Shown: positions 1-5,484 of the stretch, in pieces | Position numbering within the stretch: the stretch's first letter is position 1 | Layout: every line of letters starts with the position of its first letter | DNA from: Pseudomonadota bacterium | GTDB taxonomy: Bacteria > Pseudomonadota > Gammaproteobacteria > Xanthomonadales > Xanthomonadaceae | Reading direction: 5' to 3' | Assembly (NCBI GenBank): GCA_023423675.1 | Contig: JAFAFD010000119.1 | Location: forward strand, 1-5,484 | DNA length: 5,484 nucleotides | Position numbers and translations under genes: made by a program | The notes under the pieces: generated by a model | Told to the model about the DNA's origin: nothing | The model's input: only the letters and a program-made list of their open reading frames with translations | Database searches by the model: none

Positions 1-83
1 TCACGCGGCGCGACATGCTCAAGCTCAGTGCGGGCTCGGCCACCACCATGGCCATGCCTGCCGCTGTCGCCGCCGCCGCCGAG
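1..83 (+). other. Tat signal peptide region of PaoA (N-terminus missing)
   Basis: Reading the paoA frame from base 3 gives Thr-Arg-Arg-Asp-Met-Leu-Lys, close to the Tat consensus S/T-R-R-x-F-L-K. A weakly hydrophobic Ala/Gly/Ser/Met run and an AxA-type cleavage region at about bases 66-80 follow. In E. coli the PaoA Tat signal carries the already folded, cofactor-loaded trimer to the periplasm; PaoB and PaoC have no signal of their own, and none is visible here either. The n-region before the twin arginine is outside the window, and the exact cleavage point is an estimate. Confidence 0.85.
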
Positions 84-623
84 CCCGACCGCTCCTCCGC
101 ACGCGCCCCGGTCACCATGCAGGTGACCTTCAAGGTGAACGGTGCTAGCCGCTCCCTAATGCTCGACACCCGGGTCACCCTGCTAGATGCGCTGCGTGAG
201 CAGCTGCAGCTGACAGGCACGAAAAAAGGCTGCGACCATGGGCAGTGCGGTGCCTGCACCGTCCTGGTGGACGGCCGTCGCATCAATGCGTGCCTGACTC
301 TGGCCGTGATGCATGAGGGCGCCAGGATCACCACCATCGAAGGTATGGGATCACCTGGCAACCTCAGCGACATGCAGGCCGCCTTCGTCAAGCATGATGG
401 TTTCCAGTGCGGGTACTGTACGCCTGGCCAGATCTGCTCGGCCGTGGCGGTGCTCGATGAGATCCAGCGGGGTGTCCCCAGCCACGTCACTGCACGGCTG
501 GACGAGCCTGCGGCACTGACACCTGAAGAGATCCGCGAACGGATGAGCGGCAATATCTGCCGCTGCGGCGCCTACTCCAACATCATCGAAGCGATCCAGG
601 ATGCCGCGGGGAAGCGCTCATGA
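1..623 (+). CDS. paoA: Aldehyde oxidoreductase PaoA, 2x[2Fe-2S] subunit (5' partial)
   Basis: Small electron-transfer subunit of a periplasmic PaoABC-type aldehyde oxidoreductase; it passes electrons from the molybdenum centre in PaoC to FAD in PaoB. Numbering residues from the Met at base 15, a plant-type [2Fe-2S] site is Cys73, Cys78, Cys81 and Cys93 ([10 protein letters not shown] region). The second, helical-domain site is Cys132, Cys135, Cys182 and Cys184 (QCGYC and ICRCGAY). The frame stays open to the left edge and reads [13 protein letters not shown], a twin-arginine (Tat) motif matching the LTRRD segment I recall in E. coli PaoA. An Ala-rich stretch and likely cleavage site near AVAAAA-EP follow. 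The Met at base 15 lies after the RR pair, so it is unlikely to be the real start; the true start is left of the window. The first complete codon begins at base 3. The stop overlaps the paoB start by 4 bases. Confidence 0.95.
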   Translation, partial: TRRDMLKLSAGSATTMAMPAAVAAAAEPDRSSARAPVTMQVTFKVNGASRSLMLDTRVTLLDALREQLQLTGTKKGCDHGQCGACTVLVDGRRINACLTLAVMHEGARITTIEGMGSPGNLSDMQAAFVKHDGFQCGYCTPGQICSAVAVLDEIQRGVPSHVTARLDEPAALTPEEIRERMSGNICRCGAYSNIIEAIQDAAGKRS

Positions 624-1576
624 GGGCATTCACCTATGAACGCCCCGCCAGCGCGGCCGATGCCATTGCCGCCGCCACGCGCGCACCGGGTGCACGCTTC
701 ATCGCAGGGGGCACCAACCTGCTCGACCTGATGAAGCTGGAAGTGGAAACGCCGACCCATCTGATCGATGTGAACGGGCTGGGCATGGATGGTATCGAAG
801 CGACGGCCGACGGCGGCCTCCGGATCGGTGCACTCGTGCGCAATACCGATCTGGCCGCAGATGCCCGCGTCCGCCGCGACTACGGCGTGCTGACCCGGGC
901 GCTGGTGTCGGGTGCCTCGGGACAGCTGCGCAACAAGGCAACCACGGCAGGCAATCTGCTGCAACGCACGCGCTGCCCCTACTTCTACGATACGGCCCAG
1001 GCCTGCAACAAGCGCCTGCCGGGCAGCGGCTGTGCCGCAGTTGAAGGCGCAAGCCGGCAACTGGCGATCATCGGCGGCAGCGCAGACTGCATTGCCACGC
1101 ATCCCAGCGACATGGCGGTGGCCATGATGGCATTGGGCGCATCGGTGGAAACACTGCAGGCCGACGGCACGCGTCGGCTCATTGCGCTGGATGCACTTTA
1201 CCGCCCGCCGGGAGCAACGCCACATCTTGAGACCACGCTGCTGCGTGGCGAGCTGATCCAGGCGGTGATCCTGCCTCCCCCGGCAGGTGGCAGCCAGGTC
1301 TATCGGAAAGTGCGTGACCGCGCCTCCTACGCGTTTGCGCTGGTTTCGGTTGCTGCCATCGTGCAGGCCGATGGCAGCGGACGCATCGCGCTGGGCGGCG
1401 TGGCCTACAAGCCATGGCGCAGCGACGCCGCCGACGCCGCGCTGCCGCAGGGAGCTTCGGCCGCCATCTCGACGCTGCTGCGGGGTGCGGCACCGACCGA
1501 CCAGAACCGCTTCAAGGCGGTGCTGGCCGAGCGCACGCTGGCATCCATCCTGCAGGACGTGAGGGCGCACGCATGA
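620..1576 (+). CDS. paoB: Aldehyde oxidoreductase PaoB, FAD subunit with [4Fe-4S] site
   Basis: FAD-binding middle subunit (318 aa) of the PaoABC trimer, molybdopterin dehydrogenase FAD-binding family. The FAD pyrophosphate-binding loop is visible as [13 protein letters not shown] at residues 27-39, and a second FAD-contacting region as TTAGNLLQR at 108-116. CO-dehydrogenase flavoprotein C-terminal-like sequence starts around residue 225 ([16 protein letters not shown]). Between the two lies a segment with Cys119, Cys129, Cys138 and Cys157 ([27 protein letters not shown]). This matches the insert that binds an additional [4Fe-4S] cluster in E. coli PaoB, a cluster absent from xanthine dehydrogenase FAD domains. 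The length agrees with the E. coli protein as I recall it. The start overlaps the paoA stop as ATGA, with a GGGGAAG ribosome-binding site at 608-614. The stop overlaps paoC in the same way. Export is presumably by hitch-hiking with PaoA. Confidence 0.95.
   Translation: MRAFTYERPASAADAIAAATRAPGARFIAGGTNLLDLMKLEVETPTHLIDVNGLGMDGIEATADGGLRIGALVRNTDLAADARVRRDYGVLTRALVSGASGQLRNKATTAGNLLQRTRCPYFYDTAQACNKRLPGSGCAAVEGASRQLAIIGGSADCIATHPSDMAVAMMALGASVETLQADGTRRLIALDALYRPPGATPHLETTLLRGELIQAVILPPPAGGSQVYRKVRDRASYAFALVSVAAIVQADGSGRIALGGVAYKPWRSDAADAALPQGASAAISTLLRGAAPTDQNRFKAVLAERTLASILQDVRAHA
1559..1565 (+). promoter_or_regulatory. Ribosome-binding site deciding the paoC start
   Basis: GTGAGGG lies 7 bases before the ATG at 1573. 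The paoC frame is open further upstream, with an earlier ATG at 1414 inside paoB, but this site, the ATGA overlap and the match of the N-terminus [13 protein letters not shown] to E. coli PaoC all favour 1573. Confidence 0.6.
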
Positions 1577-3774
1577 AGTTCACTACGCCTGCTGGCACCA
1601 ATCCCATCGACGCAAAAAAGGTCGTCGGGCAACCGCACCCCCGCATCGACGGTCCATTGAAAGTCTCGGGAAAGGCAACCTACGCCTACGAATGGCACGA
1701 CGCGCTACCCGAAACGCCGGCTTACGGCGTGGTCGTCGGCGCAGGGATCGCCACCGGAACCGTCGCGTCACTGGATCTTGAGCCCGCTCGCCGCTCGCCG
1801 GGCGTCCTGGCCATCGTCACTGCCGACAATGCAGGGCCGCTGCAGCGCGTGAAGCGCAACGCTGCGCCGCTGCTCGGTGGCCCGACCATCAGCCACTATC
1901 ATCAGGCGCTGGCGGTGGTGGTTGCCGAGACCTTCGAGCAGGCACGCGCGGCGGCCGCCAGGGTCCGCGTGCGCTACGCGCCCCGGCACGGTTCATTCGA
2001 CCTGGCTGCGGCCCGCAAGGATGAGGCGTCACTGAAGACGCCCGAACCCGATGCCCGGGTGGGCGATTTCGAAAAGGCGTTCCAGCAGGCCGACATCACC
2101 CTCGATGCGACGTACCACACACCTGACCAGTCACACGCCATGATGGAGCCGCATGCCACGCTGGCGGCCTGGGATGGTGACCACCTGACCGTATGGACGT
2201 CCAACCAGATGATCAACTGGGGCCGAACGGACCTGGCCAGGACGCTGGGCATACCCAAGGACAATGTCAGGCTGGTATCGCCTTACATTGGCGGCGGCTT
2301 CGGCGGAAAGCTGTTCCTGCGCTCCGATGCCCTTCTCGCAGCGCTCGCGGCACGTGCGGCGAAACGCCCGGTCAAGGTGGCGCTGCAGCGCCCGCTGGTC
2401 GCCAACAACACGACCCATCGCCCCGCCACCATCCAGCGCATCCGGCTGGGCGCGTCCCCGAACGGAACATTGACCGCCATCGGACACGAATCCTGGTCGG
2501 GCAACCTGCCGGGCGGCTCGCCCGAGGAAGCCGTGCAGCAGACCCGCTTCCTGTATGCCGGCGCGCATCGGCTGGCGGCGCTGCGATTGGCTGCGCTGGA
2601 TCTTCCCGAAGGCAACGCGATGCGCGCGCCCGGCGAGACGCCCGGACTGATGGCCCTGGAAATCGCCATGGATGAGATGGCAGAGAAGGTCGGGCTGGAT
2701 CCGATCGAGTTCCGCATCCGCAACGATACGCAGGTCGACCCCAGCGATCCGTCTCGCCCATTTTCGCAACGACAACTGGTGCAGTGCCTGCAATCCGGCG
2801 CCTCGCGCTTCGGCTGGGAGCGTCGCAGCGCTGTCCCTGCCGCCAACCGCGATGGACGCTGGCTGGTCGGCATGGGTGTGGCAGCGGGCTTCCGCAACAA
2901 CCTGGTGATGAAATCCGGCGCGCGCGTGCGCCTGGCCACTGATGGGCACGTGACCGTCGAGACCGACATGACCGATATCGGCACCGGCAGCTACACCATC
3001 ATCGGCCAGACCGCCGCCGAAATGCTGGGCGTTCCCCTGGAGCAGGTCACGGTGAAGCTGGGCGACTCGCGCTTTCCGGTTGCCGCCGGCTCCGGCGGAC
3101 AGTGGGGTGCCAACAGTTCTACTGCAGGCGTCTACGCGGCCTGCATGGCATTGCGGACCAAAGTCGCCAGCGCGCTGGGGATGGATGCTGCCGTGGCACG
3201 GTTTGAAGACGGCCATGTCATCGATGGGCAACGACGCGCTGCCCTGACAGAGGCAACTGGCAGCGGGGAAATGGTTGCCGAGGACAGCATCGAGTTCGGT
3301 GCCTTGCAGGAGAAGTTCCAGCAATCGACTTTCGCCGCGCATTTCGTCGAGGTGGGCGTTGATGTCGCGACGGGCGAAACGCGCATACGGCGGATGCTGG
3401 CCGTCTGCGCTGCGGGACGCATCCTGAATCCCACGACGGCGCGCAGCCAGGTCATCGGCGCTATGACGATGGGCATCGGTGCTGCGCTGTCGGAGGAACT
3501 GGTCGTCGACCCGCGCCTGGGCTTCTTCGTCAACCACGACCTGGCAGGCTACGAGGTTCCGGTGCATGCCGATGTGCCCCACCAGGAGGTGGTGTTCCTT
3601 GACGAGGCCGATGCCGTGTCATCGCCCATGAAAGCCAAGGGTGTCGGCGAGCTGGGCTTGTGTGGTGTCAGTGCCGCCATCGCCAACGCCGTCTACAACG
3701 CAACCGGCGTACGGGTCAGGAATTACCCGCTGACGCTGGACAAGCTGCTGGCAGGCCTGCCGGACCTCTCATGA
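1573..3774 (+). CDS. paoC: Aldehyde oxidoreductase PaoC, molybdenum-cofactor catalytic subunit
   Basis: Large subunit (733 aa; E. coli PaoC is 732 by my recollection) of the xanthine oxidase family, binding molybdopterin cytosine dinucleotide and oxidising aldehydes to carboxylic acids. The a/b hammerhead domain begins around [18 protein letters not shown] (24-41). Cofactor-binding motifs follow: MEPH (191-194), YIGGGFGGK (238-246), NAMRAPGE (about 348-355), and a later [10 protein letters not shown] region. The catalytic glutamate is Glu693 in [10 protein letters not shown], codon 3649-3651, equivalent to Glu692 of E. coli PaoC by distance from the C-terminus. Arg441 in AAGFRNN aligns with the active-site Arg440 of PaoC. 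No frameshift or missing catalytic residue is seen, so the enzyme should be active. There is no signal peptide, consistent with export in complex with PaoA. Start at 1573 is chosen over 1414; both ends overlap the neighbouring genes by 4 bases. The natural substrate cannot be read from sequence. Confidence 0.96.
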   Translation: MKFTTPAGTNPIDAKKVVGQPHPRIDGPLKVSGKATYAYEWHDALPETPAYGVVVGAGIATGTVASLDLEPARRSPGVLAIVTADNAGPLQRVKRNAAPLLGGPTISHYHQALAVVVAETFEQARAAAARVRVRYAPRHGSFDLAAARKDEASLKTPEPDARVGDFEKAFQQADITLDATYHTPDQSHAMMEPHATLAAWDGDHLTVWTSNQMINWGRTDLARTLGIPKDNVRLVSPYIGGGFGGKLFLRSDALLAALAARAAKRPVKVALQRPLVANNTTHRPATIQRIRLGASPNGTLTAIGHESWSGNLPGGSPEEAVQQTRFLYAGAHRLAALRLAALDLPEGNAMRAPGETPGLMALEIAMDEMAEKVGLDPIEFRIRNDTQVDPSDPSRPFSQRQLVQCLQSGASRFGWERRSAVPAANRDGRWLVGMGVAAGFRNNLVMKSGARVRLATDGHVTVETDMTDIGTGSYTIIGQTAAEMLGVPLEQVTVKLGDSRFPVAAGSGGQWGANSSTAGVYAACMALRTKVASALGMDAAVARFEDGHVIDGQRRAALTEATGSGEMVAEDSIEFGALQEKFQQSTFAAHFVEVGVDVATGETRIRRMLAVCAAGRILNPTTARSQVIGAMTMGIGAALSEELVVDPRLGFFVNHDLAGYEVPVHADVPHQEVVFLDEADAVSSPMKAKGVGELGLCGVSAAIANAVYNATGVRVRNYPLTLDKLLAGLPDLS

Positions 3775-4760
3775 CAACGGCGCTTTTTCCCGCACCGCTG
3801 GACCTTGAAACGGGCAATGCACGGCCTGCCCTGCGTGCTGCTGCCGATGCCGCACGCAATCGCTCTCCGGCGGTGCTGGCCATCGTGGTGCAGACCGAAG
3901 GATCAACCTACAGCCGTGCGGGGACCTGCGTGTTGTTTGCCGGCGACGAACAGATCGGCTGGCTCAGTGGCGGCTGCCTCGAGCCGGAGCTCGCACGCGC
4001 GGCCTGCAGGGTTGCAGCGGAAGGGCAGCTCTGCTGGGTAAAAATTGATACCCGCGATGATGCTGCGCTGTTTTCCGGCAACGCCGTGGGCTGCCGCGGC
4101 TGCCAGTGGATCGCGCTGCTGCCGTTGCACGAGTTGCCGGGCCTGGCAGACTGCCTGGATGTCTGGCTGCAGGGCCGTGACACCCTGCGCCTGTCCCTGG
4201 CGACCAAGGGTCTTGTTGAAGGTCGCTGCGCCGGATCTTCGTTCTGCACCCAACTGCCGGTGCTCAAGAGCGACGAGGCCATCGACACCAGCGCATGGCG
4301 CCTGCAATGGCACCGGCCACCACTGGTGCAGCTGCATGGCGCCGGACCTGAGGCATTGACGCTGGTGCCAATGCTGGAACATCAGGGCTGGCTCATACAG
4401 ATCGTGGAGCCGCGAAGGGCTTGGCAGGCGCGCCTGCCAGCGCTGCAGCAAAAGAACGAGATACAAGCAGGCCGCCAGGTGGATGCGGCCCTGGTCATGC
4501 ACCACAACTTCGAGCTGGACCTGGATGCGTTGCGGTTGCTTGCCCGATCAAGGATTCCCTTCATCGGATTGCTGGGCCCTCGCCAGCGCAGGGAGGATCT
4601 GTTCAAGGTGCTGGACGCAGGTACGCGCGTCGCGCTTGAGCCCCGGCTGCGCTCACCCATCGGCCTGGCACTGGGCGGACGGGGGCCCGAGGCAATCGCC
4701 CTGAGCATCACCGCCCAGCTGCAGGCATGGCGCCATGGCAGCGCACTGGGCAGTACGTGA
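3771..4760 (+). CDS. paoD: XdhC-family molybdenum-cofactor insertion chaperone PaoD
   Basis: Cytoplasmic maturation factor (329 aa), not part of the final enzyme. In E. coli, PaoD is needed to give active PaoABC and binds the MCD cofactor before its insertion into PaoC. The N-terminal XdhC/CoxI domain shows GSTYSRAGTCVLF (44-56) and the signature WLSGGCLEPEL (64-74), with Cys69 the family-conserved cysteine. Cys108 and Cys111 lie in the GCRGC segment. The C-terminal Rossmann-like XdhC_C domain starts near VQLHGAGPEAL (186-196) and includes VMHHNFELD (242-250), IGLLGPRQRRE (265-275) and SPIGLALGGRGPEAIALSI (295-313). ATG 3771 is preferred because it forms the same ATGA overlap as the earlier junctions and gives a family-like N-terminus; an ATG at 3660, inside paoC, would add 37 unsupported residues. 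The ribosome-binding site is weak, so translation probably depends on coupling to paoC. Confidence 0.92.
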   Translation: MTTALFPAPLDLETGNARPALRAAADAARNRSPAVLAIVVQTEGSTYSRAGTCVLFAGDEQIGWLSGGCLEPELARAACRVAAEGQLCWVKIDTRDDAALFSGNAVGCRGCQWIALLPLHELPGLADCLDVWLQGRDTLRLSLATKGLVEGRCAGSSFCTQLPVLKSDEAIDTSAWRLQWHRPPLVQLHGAGPEALTLVPMLEHQGWLIQIVEPRRAWQARLPALQQKNEIQAGRQVDAALVMHHNFELDLDALRLLARSRIPFIGLLGPRQRREDLFKVLDAGTRVALEPRLRSPIGLALGGRGPEAIALSITAQLQAWRHGSALGST

Positions 4761-5353
4761 GCGGGCACGCTGCCGTGGTGCTCGCCGCCGGAATGAGCCG
4801 TCGGCTGGGCCGACCCAAGCAGTGGCTTCAGGTCAATGGCGAATCACTGCTGCGGCGTGCAGCGCGGCTGGCGTCCGAGACAGATCCGGACGTGCTGATC
4901 GTACTGACGCCGCAGGGCCCTGCCTTCGGTCCGGAGCTGGCCGGACTGCGTGCCGTCCAGGTGCAGAATCCCACGCCCGGGCTGGGGGTCGGCAGCAGCC
5001 TCCTGCTGGCAGCGCCGCACCTCGGCACCGCCCGCCAGGTGCTGGTCCTGGTCTGCGACCAACCGCGCCTCCATGCAGGACATCTTCGTGCCCTGCTCGA
5101 CGCCGCCGCCAGCACGCCGTGCCACTGCGCTGCTACGCTGGAAGGCGGGGTGCCGGGTTCGCCGGCCGTTGTCCCCGCAGCGTGGTTCAACGACCTGCCG
5201 CAGAGCGGTAGCGAACACGGTTTCGGTCGCCGCCTGCGGCAGACCCCGGGCGTCGCCCTCTGCATCAGCGACGCGCCCCTTCGTGACATCGACGACGCGG
5301 AGGATCTGCGCGCCGCGCTCGCCGCAGGATGGATCGATGCGCCGCCGCAATGA
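4757..5353 (+). CDS. mocA: MocA-like molybdenum cofactor cytidylyltransferase
   Basis: NTP-transferase of the MobA/MocA fold (198 aa from GTG 4757; E. coli MocA is about 192). The likely reaction is CTP plus Mo-molybdopterin to molybdopterin cytosine dinucleotide (MCD), the cofactor used by PaoC. Visible motifs are the nucleotide-binding loop LAAGMSRRLGRPK (9-21), NPTPGLGVGSS (71-81), a metal-binding CDQP (100-103), GVPGSP (131-136) and DIDD (177-180). LAAG rather than LAGG in the first loop, and the G-x-P segment, favour a cytidylyl- over a guanylyltransferase. An in-frame ATG at 4727 would add ten residues (MAPWQRTGQY). GTG 4757 is preferred because it forms GTGA with the paoD stop, like every other junction, and places the first beta strand a few residues from the N-terminus as in relatives. 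Operon position after paoD strongly supports an MCD role. Other MobA-like transferases, such as those beside CO dehydrogenase or purine hydroxylase genes, cannot be excluded by motifs alone. Confidence 0.85.
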   Translation: MSGHAAVVLAAGMSRRLGRPKQWLQVNGESLLRRAARLASETDPDVLIVLTPQGPAFGPELAGLRAVQVQNPTPGLGVGSSLLLAAPHLGTARQVLVLVCDQPRLHAGHLRALLDAAASTPCHCAATLEGGVPGSPAVVPAAWFNDLPQSGSEHGFGRRLRQTPGVALCISDAPLRDIDDAEDLRAALAAGWIDAPPQ

Positions 5354-5369
5354 CGACCGGTAGCGCCGG
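5342..5369 (+). repeat. 28-base direct repeat, copy 1 (second copy at 5455-5482)
   Basis: Bases 5342-5369 match 5455-5482 at 25 of 28 positions, with a period of 113 bases. The three differences are all C in the first copy against T in the second (5345/5458, 5354/5467, 5357/5470). The first copy includes the last three sense codons and the TGA stop of mocA plus the start of a SMAG element. The repeat therefore extends about 17 bases upstream of the SMAG head. Confidence 0.7.
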
Positions 5370-5382
5370 TCCATGCCCGGCG
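5359..5382 (+). repeat. SMAG-type REP element, GTAG head, + orientation
   Basis: GGTAG followed by an imperfect hairpin: CGCCGG (5364-5369) pairs with CCGGCG (5377-5382) around the loop TCCATGC. The GTAG tetranucleotide next to a GC-rich palindrome is the hallmark of SMAG repeats of Stenotrophomonas maltophilia, which are mobilised in trans by REP-associated tyrosine transposases (RAYTs). It starts 5 bases after the last base of the mocA stop. Confidence 0.8.
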
Positions 5383-5406
5383 AGCGCAGCGGCACCTGAA
5401 GGCCTT

Positions 5407-5430
5407 CGCCAGGCACGGCCTGGCGCTACC
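5407..5430 (-). repeat. SMAG-type REP element, GTAG head, - orientation
   Basis: A perfect 8-bp stem, CGCCAGGC (5407-5414) with GCCTGGCG (5418-5425), closes on the 3-base loop ACG and is followed by CTACC. On the - strand this reads GGTAG plus palindrome, the same layout as the element at 5359 but with a different stem sequence (CAGGC instead of CGGTC), so it is a diverged or different subfamily copy. It faces the first element across a 24-base spacer. Confidence 0.8.
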
Positions 5431-5454
5431 AAGGCTGCGTCGATCTCTTCACTA

Positions 5455-5482
5455 CCGTCGCAATGATGATCGGTAGCGCCGG
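5455..5482 (+). repeat. 28-base direct repeat, copy 2
   Basis: Non-coding second copy of the segment at 5342-5369, running into the SMAG element cut by the window edge. It is preceded by CTACCG (5452-5457), which is the reverse complement of CGGTAG (5471-5476), so a short 6-bp hairpin is also possible here. Confidence 0.7.
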
Positions 5483-5484
5483 GC
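5472..5484 (+). repeat. Third SMAG-type element, cut by the right edge
   Basis: GGTAGCGCCGGGC is the GTAG head and left stem arm of another element in + orientation, with the same first 11 bases as the copy at 5359. The right arm lies outside the window. Together with the pair before it, this suggests a small SMAG cluster between operons. Confidence 0.7.

Larger units (their letters stand above)
5359..5430 (+). terminator. Head-out SMAG pair, possible long 3' mRNA hairpin
   Basis: The two inverted SMAG elements can pair with each other. GGTAGCGCC (5359-5367) is the exact reverse complement of GGCGCTACC (5422-5430), and pairing continues with a few mismatches to 5382/5407, leaving a 24-base loop. 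In transcripts such REP dimers protect 3' ends from exonucleases or help termination, which would suit a position directly after the last gene of the operon. No U-rich tract follows, so it is not a canonical Rho-independent terminator; the role is inferred. Confidence 0.5.

Noticed and set aside
222..228. AAAAAAG run in paoA
   Set aside because: The reading phase is AAA AAA GGC, not A AAA AAG, so it does not fit a -1 slippery site; it encodes the conserved [11 protein letters not shown] region.
572..1570. A 332-codon open frame on the - strand covering paoB
   Set aside because: It mirrors paoB almost end to end, has no recognisable motif, and is explained by the third-position GC bias of paoB.
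1414..1572. Upstream extension of the paoC frame from ATG 1414
   Set aside because: The added residues are Arg/Ala/Gly-rich and overlap the conserved paoB C-terminus. The ATGA start at 1573 has a good ribosome-binding site and a PaoC-like N-terminus.
1614..1620. A AAA AAG heptamer in the correct phase for -1 frameshifting, at codons 14-16 of paoC
   Set aside because: It is a genuine slippery-type heptamer, but there is no obvious downstream stimulator or conserved product in the -1 frame. It encodes an ordinary Ala-Lys-Lys near the N-terminus, and the full-length PaoC frame needs no shift.
2131..3582. A 483-codon open frame on the - strand inside paoC
   Set aside because: It is a shadow of codon bias in GC-rich DNA. 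The predicted protein is His/Arg/Gln-rich without a recognisable domain, and the + strand frame is unmistakably PaoC.
5383..5406. Spacer between the two SMAG elements as a possible small RNA or attachment site
   Set aside because: Only 24 bases with no conserved motif; it is sufficiently explained as the loop of the repeat pair.

Overview
The window carries one tightly packed, GC-rich operon on the + strand: a periplasmic molybdenum-containing aldehyde oxidoreductase of the PaoABC (YagTSR) type, followed by its two cofactor-handling genes. The organism looks like a Stenotrophomonas species or a close Xanthomonadaceae relative. The basis is high GC content plus GTAG-headed REP palindromes of the SMAG kind (Stenotrophomonas maltophilia GTAG elements) after the last gene. 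Protein recognition and comparison with E. coli PaoABCD are from memory; no database search was run.

Layout: (1) paoA, the 2x[2Fe-2S] subunit, enters from the left edge and is cut there. Its twin-arginine export motif lies in the first 14 bases, before the first visible ATG. (2) paoB, the FAD subunit, has four cysteines placed to bind an extra [4Fe-4S] cluster. (3) paoC is the large subunit with the molybdenum cofactor and the catalytic glutamate. (4) paoD is an XdhC-family chaperone for cofactor insertion. (5) A MocA-like nucleotidyltransferase probably makes the molybdopterin cytosine dinucleotide (MCD) form of the cofactor. All four junctions are 4-base stop/start overlaps (ATGA three times, then GTGA), which indicates translational coupling.

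The genes form a complete module. The MocA-like protein would convert Mo-molybdopterin and CTP to MCD. PaoD would receive and protect MCD and insert it into PaoC. The folded PaoABC trimer would then cross the inner membrane by the Tat pathway on the PaoA signal, to oxidise aldehydes (aromatic ones in E. coli) in the periplasm. Electrons would run from Mo through two [2Fe-2S] clusters to FAD.

The last 131 bases hold no gene. They contain an inverted pair of SMAG-type repeats that can fold into one long hairpin six bases after the last stop, a third copy cut by the right edge, and a 28-base direct repeat that includes the end of the last gene. I see no clearly undescribed system here. The points most worth a second look are the repeat arrangement at the right end and the dedicated MCD-synthesis gene inside the operon.
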